Shown here piece by piece: positions 52,928 to 64,000 of a DNA stretch of 64,000 bases. The notes under the pieces are model-generated. The model did not search any database. It saw only the letters and a program-made list of their open reading frames with translations, and was not told the origin of the DNA. Origin of the DNA: Balanoglossus misakiensis (lineage: Eukaryota > Hemichordata); contig CM082594.2 in the NCBI GenBank assembly GCA_040954595.2, positions 11,842,001 through 11,906,000 on the forward strand, written 5' to 3'. Both the position numbers and the translations under genes were made by a program. Numbering within the stretch: position 1 is the stretch's first letter; every line of letters starts with the position of its first letter.

Positions 52928-53985
52928 ATGTACAGATTCAGTCCGAGGATGGCTAAATCAAAGAAAACGTGTGTAGTCGCTATCACATCTGTGGTCGTTG
53001 GAGTTGCTGTCGTTGCGGTTGTTCTATCGCTTACGTTCACTGTTTGGTTAAACGATGACACCGGTGAGTCACAGTATTTCTCGGTGGTGGTGGTGGTGGT
53101 GGTGATGATGATCTCTGCTTATCACGACGAACAGAAAAGTCAATAATGACGAGTTAATCAATTATTTATGTATCTTCGATAGAAACCCGTCCAGAACCTG
53201 GGCCGTGTGATCGAGGCGACGGACACGACGACTATATCGCCAACGGTACAGACATCGCTATCGATGAAAATGTTAACGCCTATTTGGTTGAACCAACTGA
53301 TACGTGCCTGGCAGCCGTTATAGTCGTGCACGATATTTACGGTTATGAGTTGGGAGCGACGCGGTTGATTGCTGACGAACTCGCCTCCCATGGCTACACC
53401 GCAATTATGCCAGATCTTTTCCGAGGGAACCCGTGGAATGGTACCGACAATTTTGACCTTAACGATTTTATGCGATGGAGACGCACACATCCACAGGAAC
53501 GCATCGACGAAGACATTGATGTCACTCTGCTCTACATACACGACAATCTTGGAATAGAGAACGTTGGATTTATCGGGTTTTGCTTCGGGGGCCAGCAAAC
53601 AGTCTTAGCTTCGATTCCGTCACCCGACAGAATTCAAGCTGGGGTGGGATTTTACGGGTCCGGAATGACTGAAGACGAAGTACTCGCTATGCAGGCACCA
53701 ACATTGTTAATCTACGCCCAAAATGACACAGTGGATCCGGTCGAAAACGTCTATAAACTGGAAGACGCACTTCGGGATGCCGATCGTTTACTGGACGATC
53801 TCACAGCGGACGATTCCGATCTCAGCGGCCCGGCGGCTTTCATCAAAATTTTTGACGACGTCGGGCACGGATTCGTACACAAAGCTAACAGAAGCGATCC
53901 AGTTGCCGCCGTCGCTGCAGGTGAAGCTAAAGCCGACATGTACTACTGGCTGGGAAAATACCTGCCCACCGAGAACAATAATTGA
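52928..53985 (+). CDS. Membrane-anchored dienelactone hydrolase-like protein 5 (Cys-Asp-His triad present)
   Basis: Exons 52928-53063 and 53183-53985, phase 1 (G|AA), give 312 residues. Two in-frame ATGs exist. The second (52949, AGGATGG context) begins MAKSKK, and the broken copy downstream also starts MAKGKK, so 52949 may be the real start (305 residues). A transmembrane segment spans about 18-39. The hydrolase domain has VIVVHDIYGYELGATR, PDLFRGNPW, nucleophile Cys179 in GFCFGG, Asp227 in AQNDTV and His274 in DVGHGFVHK. The triad is complete, so activity is likely. Gene 5 shares ATR, PQERI and DVGHGF blocks with gene 1, from which it is separated by the three variant copies. The intron (119 bases) carries a GGT repeat. 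ATTAAA at 54037 is 52 bases after the stop. The antisense frame 53158-53598 is a shadow. Confidence 0.92.
53083..53104. repeat. (GGT)n microsatellite in DLH gene 5 intron
   Basis: Seven GGT units followed by GAT units inside the short intron 53064-53182. Confidence 0.9.
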
Positions 53986-54471
53986 ACTCAAAATGTATCA
54001 GTGATTTTACCGCAAATATTGTCAACATACTAGAATATTAAAGAGTGTGTACGAATACAGCTTAACCCATAGCCGTTTTTTTCTGGTGATACATTGGATA
54101 AAGGTGGGGAGGCCTTCAGTTTTTGTTATACTCGCCATGCTAACATAACCCCATGATCACTCACTAGCTTGGTCGGCACTTAATGAAAATATATATGACA
54201 GGAAAATTGCACAGTATGGCGTCTGTTATGATATTAATAATTCTGAGGATAGATATGGGCTTTGAGAATTTCAAAACTTCCCCCATTGGATAAGGTTTAT
54301 TGGGGTATCATAAACTCGTTTATTGTAGACGTGTCCCACATATAGTATATCATATGCCAATCTTAACTAGCCTAATGCACAGTTCAAAGCAATTATAGAC
54401 TCTCGTCTAAACTTATTTTATGTTGGTGTTGTCACATATCGCCTTTTCCCCCACACGTCATAGAGAAAGTG

Positions 54472-54754
54472 ATGGCTAAAGGTAAGAAGGCTGGAATTCG
54501 AAAAATAGAAGTCGCATTTGTGGGCGTTGGGGTCGCTGTTGTTATGGCCCTCCTTACTATGAATAATTAATTTAGGTATATCCATTTCCACATCATACAT
54601 GTAATTATACCATATCTCTTCTTTGATAATGAACAAAGACAACGGATATTATGATGATGACGACAGCAACGACGATGATGATGATGACAATGATCATGGT
54701 GGTTGGGGTAAATGCCTGGATAAGTGCTCACTTAATCTAGTTACAGTCCGTTTT
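54472..54754 (+). pseudogene. Broken sixth DLH copy: signal-anchor exon and linker remnant
   Basis: 54472-54570 encodes a 32-residue peptide, MAKGKKAGIRKIEVAFVGVG followed by a hydrophobic stretch and stop. It aligns with exon 1 of DLH gene 5 (MAKSKK... then VVVGVAVVAVVL). The exon runs into a TAA and has no in-frame donor. About 70 bases on, 54639-54742 reads an Asp-rich, then DHGGWG linker after an AAAG acceptor-like site. It resembles the DHGGGGDGDSSDS linker that opens exon 2 of gene 1. No hydrolase domain follows. It could alternatively be expressed as a tiny membrane peptide, but a truncated duplicate is more likely. Confidence 0.6.
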
Positions 54755-55705
54755 TACTGTACAGTAACGTTTAATTGAAATCATGCATGGACGTCCGTCT
54801 ATGCTGTATCATTGCGACATTGGCCACATGCAACGTACAACCACGACATTCCACGTAAAGTCTTGAAAATAACATTATTTTTTTCTCTGGGTCTGAAACT
54901 AACCTTAATTTGTCACTGTTGAATACTCGTGCAAGTTCCATGCGTCGCCCATCCATCCAAAACTCAAGAGATCTTCATACGATATATGTGTCGTGGCGTG
55001 GAGTTGCAGACGACAAGCCTGTTACCGGGGGTGTACTTCCTATGTTTACTGATACATGTGTAGTACGCATGATTATGTGACGCCCATGAGGTGGTTTTGA
55101 TATAAAATATGGTATACACAGTTAAGCCATTCAAATTCTAAAATGGGGGTATTTTTTCAACGCTCTAGTGTTTGGAACAACAATATCGCAATTTGGAATG
55201 TTGATAAATTTTACGAACCTGCAGCCTGTAAATCCAGAAATATTTTTTATCAGTTTGATAAGGTATTATATGATTGGTCAGTCTTTCTACACGTAGAATT
55301 GAAATAACATTGAATACAACCAATTGGAGGACGTTTTATTGAGCGCCATATGTGCATGTGTTTCCTGTCACACGTTCTTCTGTTTTTATCAGCATTGATG
55401 AAAAACGGTCCTCCAGTAAATAATCAATCGCTGAGAGAGAGACAGAGACAGAGACAGAGAGGGATATTTTAGGTCATTGACCATTGTTCTGTTGCATATA
55501 TGTTTCTTATGTTATCGACCCATGTTATGCCATACAGAACAAAAGTGACTACTGTCATGAAGTAGTTATAATTGATGAGGCACAATTTATTTTTTTTAAA
55601 CAAGAAAATTTCTTACACAATTGCATGAAGTGCAGTGGAACACTTTATACTGGCTGGTGCATCTCTAGAGGTCATTAAGGGCTTAAAGGTGACATGAGAA
55701 AGTCG

Positions 55706-55796
55706 TAACCCTTTCATCACCATGGTTGGGTCCAAATTCATCATCTTCGAAGGCAAAGTTGGACCTCTTTGGAGGAACCTGGGGGTGAAAGGGTTA
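55706..55796. mobile_element. Small fold-back (MITE-like) element
   Basis: The left end TAACCCTTTCA and right end TGAAAGGGTTA are perfect 11-base inverted repeats. Inner stems also pair, for example GGTCCAA with TTGGACC, so the 91 bases fold into a long imperfect hairpin. A TA dinucleotide at each end is compatible with TA-targeting elements. No coding capacity. Confidence 0.5.
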
Positions 55797-58153
55797 TAGG
55801 CCCAATTGTCTCAATTCCTCAATCTCAAATACATACTGTCATAGTTGAAAGGTCACATTGTTTGTCACTTTTCTGAAATCTCCCTTTCAAAGGAAAGTTG
55901 AAGAATGTGTAATCGTAAGACATCAGAAAGTCCTCACCTCTATGCAAACATGGTTGGCAGTCTACAACACAAACACTTCTTTTATACTTTATTTTAAAAT
56001 TACCACCCAAAAAATCCGAAAACTGTGGCTTTCTATCAGCATTGCACTATTCTTTTCATCAATTTCTCTAATCAAAACAACTTTAAAATGTATGATCAAT
56101 GAGTGCTGTCATTTCTATATTTTATGATTTTTTGACTGTCCATAAGGTCCATCTGTTTCTCAAAATCTGTAAGAATAAAAAGGGGCCATTCTGCTAGCCT
56201 AAGAAACACAAGGCCATGTACATGTTAATTAAAGGGGAACATTTCATGGCCATTATCATTCTGATTTTAATAGATGCAAAATTCCATGACAATGATAACA
56301 GTAGTAGTTGGTTCTCAAGCAGTTCTCAATGTATTCCTGTGGGAAGAGATCAATTTGACAGTTTTACAGTGCACAAACATCCTTCACATTCAGTTCTGTT
56401 TAATTAAGTACATAATTATTCCTCTTCATATCAAATACTGCCTGTCATTATTTTTGGCAAAGCTTTAAAACCTAACTGTTGCAACAGCACTCATAGAAAA
56501 CACACAAAATGCTGGTGTATTTCAAACCCTGCTCAGGCAAAATATTTGAGAAAAACAAATCAAAATTGAAATATTACAAGAAAAGAAATTTTAAACAAAT
56601 TATAATAAAATTAAGCCTCTTTTCTAGTGATACAATAAAGTAAACATACTTCTGTTTAAAATACAAACCCTATATGAAGACATATCACTTGATAAAAGTA
56701 ATGAAAATTTCATAACAATAATAATAACTGAGAAAAGATGTTACTTAGCTTAATACTTAAGAGAAGGCACTTGATATGTTAAAAAGAAAGAACACTGATG
56801 TCTCATCTAATGGTGGCGCTAAACAGTGACAAGTACAAACTTCAATCTTGCACCAAGTACATTCATTTTTCAAAGACTGATTTCCATTTTAGTCAATCTT
56901 GAAAATCTCGATAAATTCTAGTTTTTTCCCTTATAAACAAGTTTTGAAAATCTCCCATTACCAAAAATAGAATTCCACATGCACTGTTATGTCATCAGAA
57001 ACAGAAAGATTTCATCTCGCATTTTGGCACAAGATTGCTTGAATGGTATTGGTGAAAGTTGTAGAGAAAGCCTCTGAATGTCAAGTGTATGGAATGTTTC
57101 AAAGGACAATGTTCATGTTTAACACCTGACGTTTTATATTTACTAAAACACTTACATGTATCAATCATTGCCAAATAATCACAACGATAACTAAGTTGCC
57201 TTCAACCATACATGTTAGAACACAAACGAACACCAATACCATTCATCTTGAGTCAAATCCTAACTACAGTGCACATAACCTTTACATTTTATGACACTCA
57301 GAAAATTTGAAAAATCAATTACATGTATTATCAAAGTACACTGATATGAATTTTTTATTACAACCTTTGTCTAATTATACATGGTTTTGAATTCCTGATG
57401 CAATTTACACTTTTTATATTTGGAAAAAATACAAAAGATACTGAGTTGAAATAACAGTGAAGTCCATTGTACAACAAGATTAGTGGGGTAAAGGTGCTAT
57501 ATTTTGACAATATTTTGCTCCACTAATCCCCATAAAGTTACACAGGGGCGTAAACCGTGGTTGAAGATAATCTCTGGTACATGTTAGAAATTATTATAGA
57601 AGCATGTTTATGTTTATGTCTACATGATTAAGTGCATGAGAAGGGCTCAGAAAACCAAAAATTCAAAATGCATTGGTATTGGTATACAGGTCACAGAGTT
57701 CTCAAACTGCACAAAAACATCCTACACATTATCAAAAGACAGCAACTTCATCCCTTAAAATGATAATTAAAACCCAGTCACTTTCCGAAAATAATTCAAT
57801 CATTTATTCAACAATCCTAGAAAAAATGAGCCAGATCAGAGGCTAAGTCTGAAAAGAAGACCACATTAAAAAATATTACACCTCAAGTATTGATATGATT
57901 TAATACACCTTTGACACAAAAGACTACGCTTGATATAAACTAATATTTGTTGTGGTAATTGCTTCTCTGCGATGATACTGAACAACATACAGTGTGCCCT
58001 TGAAACAAGTGGATTTTATTTTACAACCCCCACCCATATCTTCTTAAGTAAAAAATAGTTCCTCAGTGGTAAATGGCTACAAAACATCAATGTTTGCTTA
58101 TGTAGAGACATGTTCTTTGAAAGGCTACTTGTCTGTTTGGTATCACATAGTTC

Positions 58154-61100
58154 CTACTTGTGTCGGCCCATCTCCATGTCACGCGTGCGGTTGGGCTGGC
58201 GTTTACGAGACAGTGTACGGGCTGGCGGCATCTTGGGGTTGCTGCTCGGTGTATGGACACTGCATACTTTGATGAACAATCCCATTAAGATGATGAGGCC
58301 GACTCCCATTAGGACAACAGCCCACCAGTATTTCTGAAAAAAATATCAGATAACAGAAATGGTAAAAAGTAGCGCCAAGGGCACCAGGTTAGAATATGAG
58401 TGAGCAACATGGTTTGAAGACAGGGAGAGACACTTTCTATTGAGGGCAGACACGGACACACACACACACAAACATAGTACATCTAACTGAAGCCATCTAT
58501 AACTTACCGTGACCCAGTCAGCGATATCTTCATACACCTCAGGGTTAAAGATGGCATTCTTAAGTCTAGCCAGTGGACCATCAGCATCGACGAGACGACA
58601 CTTGTCAAAGACATCACAGTAACCTTGAAAGTTGTCACAGGGAGCACCGGGCTGCATTGTTATCACATCAGACCCCTCTGGGTAGTACTTTTGCAGTGAC
58701 TCAATCTGGGAGCTACTCTTGCAAGTTTGTGGTTGGCCTGCCGGAAGAGAAAACAGTTAGTGCTTTGAGACTGCATTGCTTAATCAAAACTGTACACAGT
58801 CATGTTTCTGTTTCAATTCAATTGTTTTATGTATTGTCACACTGGAAAGGTCAGGGGTTATAGGGTAAAGGTCGTCACACCTGGTTCCTGACAACAAAGG
58901 TGGCACTTCTCATTCTCATCAACCTCTACTCCTTGACAGAAACATTCCTCCATCATTACATCATCCCCTTCACAGATAGAACCTGTACATTCCTGCGGAG
59001 TGAAAACATGAGAGAGTGTTGAAACACATTAACAAGAAACTTGTGAGCTTGATTTGCCACTGGTGCATAGTTTGTACAAAGGCACTATACACAGGCAACA
59101 TCTCCAAGAAATGTTGCCTAACAATTATCACTACACAAGCAGCAATATACATTAAAAGGATCCACTTATTTTGCAGTGATCTGACCTTTAATGGATAGAT
59201 TCCTTGAACTTTGTTGCAAAACATACATTTGACTGGTAATAACATCTCTCCCCTCAGGATGGCATTGCTCCCTTTTGGCCTCATGAAAACAAACTGTTTT
59301 GGCAGCAACTCTTGTTTCCTTAGCAACTGCCATGTATTGTTCCTTCAGGATAAGTAAGTAGCAAGTGTGTATCAAATAATGCTGACAAAATTTGGGTTGA
59401 GTGAACCTACCCCACTCCAACACACTTGTCGATTGTTGTTACAGGCTGTTCTGTTGGCTTTCAGTACAGGTGCTGGACACTGTGCCTTCTCATCAGCTGA
59501 CTGAACGTCTGGAGTAGGACTAGTTAAGGAAGCTCCACAAAAGTGTATCTTGATCTGACTGCACCTTGTTAATGTTATCAACATGCCTTGCACCCACATC
59601 TCCAAATTTACTGTCATAAACATGACTGCAAGCCCTTTCTGTGGCAACTGTCTCCTAGGTCTCTGTGCTTAAACAAAGCCATGCACATCTATCTGTCTGT
59701 CTGTCTATCTGTCTGTCTGTCTATGTATCAAAGGATATTCACAATATGCAGGTTCTGAACAGTCTGAGGAAAATGAGCATGTATGGTTGTCAGCTTTAGC
59801 GCGGTATTCACACTGATCATTACAGCAAGGACCTTCAGATGGACTGTAGAAGGAAGAAGACAAATTTCAAATGGTGTGGGGGAAAAAAACATAATTTGAC
59901 ATATGGGCTGTTTCTCTGCTGCTATTCAAAACATAGAGCAGGCATCATAAACCTTGATAAATCACTTCAAACTCACGTCAAACCATCTTGGTCCCAACCC
60001 CCATTACCACCCAGAGTGGGGGTGGGGTATTCTAAGAAGGGACAGCTGGGGTGACGTACCTGCATGTTTTTCCATCTCTTCTCTTACATGCATTAGGGTC
60101 ACCAGCATCAGTTTCTGGATAGCAGCAAGGGTCTGTACATTGATCATCATAACCACAATCACACTCTTCACCCTCATCCACAATGCCATTACCACAGAAA
60201 GCCATGTCAGATGCTGGAGAATAGAAATAACAAATACAAACATATACATGTATTGGAAAAATACTGCTCAGTCGTCGCACTGTAATTCAGTTTCTTATGT
60301 TTGAATGCTTGGCATTGGTACATGTACTGTTGTCATGGGGGTTATGGTGTAGAGACATGATCCAATGATTTGCATGCAACCACACATAACCAATCACAAC
60401 ATTCTGTCACGAGACGAGTGAAGTCAGACCGTACATGCTTATATTGTACATGTAGTGAGGAAAGGGAGTGCCCCTTTGACAGTCAGAGTATCACATGATA
60501 TCAACGTCATACTCACAGACAAAGCATCTGTCTTTCTTTTTGTCCAGAACAGCAGACATGTTACCCACACTGCATGAGGAAAATCGGTTGTTGTTCTGTT
60601 TATCACCAGATGTGGCCCTTGCATACATGATGAAGTTGCCATCGACTGCATCTGCATTTGTGTTGTCCCCTGGTCGGCAATTCAGTGGATAATCGTGCTG
60701 AAATTCAACCAGGTCAAAGTGATAAGATGTCAAAGTTCAAGGGTCAAATCTGATTTGGTTAACAAAAGCCCAACAAGACACAGTAATGGCAAATCTTGGT
60801 CATGTGATACTGTTCAATACAGCTGTCAAAATATTCTGTTTCATATTTTAAAATTCTCACTTAACATATCACAAGCTATACAATTGCATTATAGGTTAAA
60901 AATCAACAACTCACTTCCATAAAGGTTTGGAAAAGTGATCTACAAGTACAAACATGGTTTTCATTCTGGCTCTGTGATCAAGACGTTGAACTCATCAAAC
61001 TCTTTCCACTTTTTGTATTTCATGTCATAAAGAGCTAGCTATCCTTTGATTTTGACGAACAATTCATGCTTTAGACTTACAGGTGATCCAAAGTTATGTC

Positions 61101-62931
61101 CCAATTCATGGGCGAATGTAATATGTGACACTTTGCTGGGCACCCGACTGCCATAGTTTTGGATTGTAACAATGCCAGTGTTTAAACTTTTGCGGGATCC
61201 CGAGGAATACATGATGTAATCTTCACAGATACCACCAGATGCTCCTGTTGGTGGAAGAAATAATACAGTTATAGTTATAAGCTGTAAAGTATAATTACAT
61301 ACAACATGTACCAGATGGCTTTACATGTTCTGAAGAGATGACAGTTGTACATACCACTTGGGGCGGCAACCCAGGCCAAGCCGAGCACACCATCATCAAA
61401 GTCTCTGTCCGTGAATATATAAGCCAGGCAGTACTTGCTGTGATCTTGCTCAGAATTTAGCTCCAGAAATTTCTCCACACCAATGTTGTCAAATCGGAAT
61501 GGGTTGGTTTCATCTCCTGCATCAGGATTTGTGTAGTTCAACTGCAGAGGGAGTCAAATCAAAGTTGAATGAACTTCAACTAAGCTCCTCTAATTACCAG
61601 TTTCACCTAAAATGCACAAGTTCACTGAGCAAGCTCCTGCACATACTTCCTAAACAATCAGGAGCTGTTGTGTACCTGTCTCACAATTTTCCAATGCCAT
61701 CGGTTCTTGATCAAAATTTTAGATAAAAAGTGGAAAAAGTTGTGAGAGTAAATTTTGTGAAAAATGAAAGTTCAACTTTAGCATCGAAAGGGTTAAAGAA
61801 AAAAAGACATATCTTTCCTTACCCGAATTCTCTGTACTTGGAAACCAATGCCACGTACACCATTAAAGTCCACTTTATTGTAGATAGCATTGGCTGCACT
61901 GACATGACTGGCGATTTGGGCAATGACTGCATTCTCGTCATTAGAAAATGCTTTTGTGTAAAGATGGTCTGCCTGAATATACAATGTACAAGTGTTGTCT
62001 TCGCCTGCTGCTCGTTTCTTTCTGGCACTGGGATCAGCATACTTGTTGTCATTTTCTGTGTGTTTGTCAGTCGCAAATACTGAGTTGTCTGTCTGTAAAA
62101 GATACCACAAATCCAGTTTAACTAGATACAGATCATATCACTACCACCATACTGTACTTTGCATCACAGCTGCTGTTTGTCCAAAATATACACTACCAGA
62201 GTGTTAGTACAACTGAACCAACTCTGTTGTATTTCTGATGTACCTTGAAATGTAAATCACCACAGGTAAAATGGTAAACCCTGGCCAAGACATTGTGCGA
62301 CTTACTATTTCATCTTCTACTGGTACAGCTGACTCCTGAATTTTCTTCATCCATTTCACAGTATCATCATGTGCTCCACAGCTGTGATGCATCTTGTCAA
62401 GATATGGATGAGTCACATCCGTGTCTTTGTACATAACTGAGTGGAAGCCTGAAGGCTCTTCCATGTATCGGCTGGCAGGCTCGATATAATACTCCTCACC
62501 ATCTGTGTATATCTTGCCTTCAAAGAGGCCATCTAGGATAGAGCCATGCACAAGACTTGTGGGCTCATCTGGAAAGAGGAAGTCAAATGTAAATGCTGCT
62601 GATTGTCTAATTTCAATTCTCAAACAAGAAAACTGCTGGAGTTACAAAAGGCAAGGTTGGTTAGTAACACATACATGCATGCTCTTGTGTAATCAAAGTG
62701 GCTCTATGATGGTGAGAGGGCACTAGATTATGTAAATAATAAAAAGGTGAAGGTTGTGTAAATGCTGCATCAGCTTTCCAAGAATTTTCATTTATACAAC
62801 AGTTCTGACCTTGAAGAAATCCTTTGTAGACGTGTGAGGTGTCACCAATCTTTTCATGGCCCCCTTCTCCTTCAATGATAAAATCTGTGGCAAAGATTTG
62901 AAGATCTCTTTTCAACCGAATATGAAAATCC
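58154..62931 (-). CDS. ADAM10: ADAM10-type metalloprotease, 5' end outside the window
   Basis: Twelve minus-strand exons: 62931-62810, 62568-62306, 62092-61823, 61541-61355, 61244-61081, 60697-60517, 60213-60060, 59843-59739, 59513-59411, 58992-58881, 58737-58508, 58333-58154. All phases agree and give about 690 residues; the signal peptide and roughly the first 60 residues lie upstream. In order: prodomain; furin site RKKR; zinc protease with [11 protein letters not shown] split by an intron and Met-turn FIMYARAT; disintegrin-like domain ([15 protein letters not shown]); Cys-rich membrane-proximal part ([19 protein letters not shown]); a transmembrane helix ([19 protein letters not shown]); and a cytoplasmic tail with [10 protein letters not shown] and RKR. 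Family role: membrane sheddase that cleaves Notch and other surface proteins after removal of the prodomain. All catalytic residues are present. Intron 59738-59514 is of U12 type. Confidence 0.96.
59514..59738 (-). other. U12-type AT-AC intron of ADAM10
   Basis: On the minus strand the intron starts ATATCCTTTG and ends CTAC. TTCCTTAAC, an exact U12 branch-site consensus, lies at 59531-59523, about ten bases before the AC. This splicing joins GA|T to give Cys-Asp-Pro-Asp and keeps the disintegrin cysteine; phases before and after fit. The best GT-AG alternative would delete that cysteine. Confidence 0.88.
59691..59724. repeat. (TCTG/TCTA)n microsatellite
   Basis: Tandem TCTG with TCTA variants, lying entirely inside the U12-type intron of ADAM10, close to its 5' splice site. 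Confidence 0.9.
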
Positions 62932-64000
62932 CTGAAATTAAACAGAGAAGAATTGCATTATTTTTAAATAGAGAGTTTCCTAGAAGCGCTGCGTCATCAC
63001 CACACATAAGATGACCATCCTTCATATCCAATCTGATTACAATCAGATGTTGTACATGTAGAGTTGGCTCAATCTTTACATTTGCTGGTTCTTTGCTGTT
63101 CTGGTCTGGGATGTCTACATGTACCTCTATCAGATTGCCTTCATATCCCCACATACATGTATATGTGTGGCAATCATTGCTTATGTAATGAACAAGCGAT
63201 TCAAAGATATTTGACAGAAATGAGAAAATTGACACATTGGTGTCTAAAGATATATCAAAAGTATATTACATGTACACCCATTAAGATGTAGTTCAAATTA
63301 AAATGTCAAGTACAGTACCACTAAGTCTCTACAAGAGAGGTATGCATCTAATGTAACATGTTTTGCAGGCAATAAAACTGGTCATAAATACTTGTATAGG
63401 GAAGTCACATGCAAGTTTTAGGGGAGAGCAGCTACATGTATAACATTGTAACAATAGGTGCACTGGTAGACTACATGTACTAGTTTTTATGACTATATAA
63501 ATGGAATATGATCCAGTTCACTTCAATGATCAAAATTCACATTTTAACTAAGTTTATGTTTTTTTCAACAATTTTACAATTGTGACATGTAAATACAAGG
63601 GCTCAATCAATAGCAACTATGGCTAAGAAATGAACAGATGTGTGGTTAGATACTAAAGAGACGAACTCCGGTGTAACTTTTATTGTACGACATACTCCCT
63701 CAAGGTGGGGGTAAACAAATTCTGAAGTTGCCATGACAACAAGTCTGGGCTTCTGCCAGAATCAGCAGTTGACCGGAGAGGATTTGCATTTATGAAAGAG
63801 AAAGATGACAGCTTCAGGCAGAGGATTATTCAGTTGCTAAGGTAAACATTCATGGTCGCCACAGCTGTTACATACATGTTCTAGCCTTAGGGTTAGTAAA
63901 AGCAATGGGATTATGAATTTCATAAACTGGATACCGCTCTCAATTGTTTGATGGATATTTTTACATTATGCACACAACATAAAAGACTTTTTGTGTGTTT
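62932..64000. other. ADAM10 intron, open at the window edge
   Basis: The first visible ADAM10 exon begins at 62931 with a codon completed by a missing upstream exon, so this stretch is intron. I looked for the expected early-prodomain and signal-peptide exons on the minus strand and did not find them. The 107-codon frame at 62912-63235 reads across the acceptor and is not coding. Confidence 0.6.

Larger units (their letters stand above)
53986..58153. other. Spacer after the DLH cluster and probable ADAM10 3' UTR
   Basis: The left part holds the broken sixth DLH copy (54472-54754). A small fold-back element sits at 55706-55796. From about 55.8 kb to 58.15 kb the sequence is AT-rich without exon-like frames and probably includes the 3' UTR of the minus-strand ADAM10 gene. 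A minus-strand AATAAA lies within 150 bases of its stop (near 58016) and others lie further down. Confidence 0.5.

Noticed and set aside
53158-53598. 146-codon minus-strand frame
   Set aside because: Antisense shadow of DLH gene 5.
59508-59743. GT-AG splicing of the ADAM10 intron (donor TATT|GTGAAT, acceptor CTCCAG|AC)
   Set aside because: Phase fits, but it removes a conserved disintegrin cysteine and ignores the perfect U12 donor and branch site, so the AT-AC reading was preferred.
62912-63235. 107-codon minus-strand frame before the first ADAM10 exon, tested as the missing N-terminal part
   Set aside because: It does not resemble the ADAM10 signal peptide or early prodomain and reads across the splice acceptor at 62931.
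1-64000. tRNA, rRNA, CRISPR arrays and transposase or reverse-transcriptase genes
   Set aside because: None seen by eye: no convincing T-arm/anticodon arrangement, no spaced direct repeats with unique spacers and no catalytic motifs in the translated frames.

Overview
The window is nuclear DNA of an invertebrate animal. Its genes have spliceosomal introns, long AT-rich spacers, large tetranucleotide arrays and dispersed fold-back repeats. The ADAM10-type protease, the MyD88-like death domain and the rhodopsin-family receptor are animal families. Frequent TACATGTA and TACCGGTA words and the gene content fit a non-vertebrate deuterostome (hemichordate or lancelet grade) or a lophotrochozoan. 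I cannot settle the phylum from the sequence.

Layout: (1) 1.6-4.5 kb, minus strand: a complete four-exon gene for a 435-residue protein with an N-terminal death domain, a short linker and a multi-pass membrane region. (2) 4.6-27.9 kb: gene-poor, with a 0.5-kb (TATG)n array, one dispersed repeat and two weakly supported minus-strand exons near 24.5-24.9 kb. (3) 27.9-29.0 kb, plus strand: a single-coding-exon class A peptide-type GPCR. (4) 29.0-39.9 kb: gene-poor, with a (TACA)n array and one possible isolated exon. (5) 39.9-54.6 kb, plus strand: a tandem cluster of five two-exon dienelactone-hydrolase-like genes plus a broken sixth copy. In every gene exon 1 is a signal anchor and exon 2 is the hydrolase domain, joined by a phase-1 intron. 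The residue at the nucleophile position runs Cys, Ser, Asp, Glu, Cys along the cluster, so two members look active, one is a Cys-to-Ser variant and two look like pseudoenzymes. (6) 58.1-62.9 kb, minus strand: twelve exons of ADAM10, from the prodomain to the stop codon. The signal-peptide end lies beyond the window. One intron is a U12-type AT-AC intron.

The observations most worth following are the death-domain/multi-pass membrane fusion, the membrane-anchored DLH cluster with its changing nucleophile, and the AT-AC intron of ADAM10. No complete transposon coding region, CRISPR array, rRNA or tRNA was recognised. Exon boundaries were read by eye from splice signals, reading phase and protein similarity; no database search was possible.
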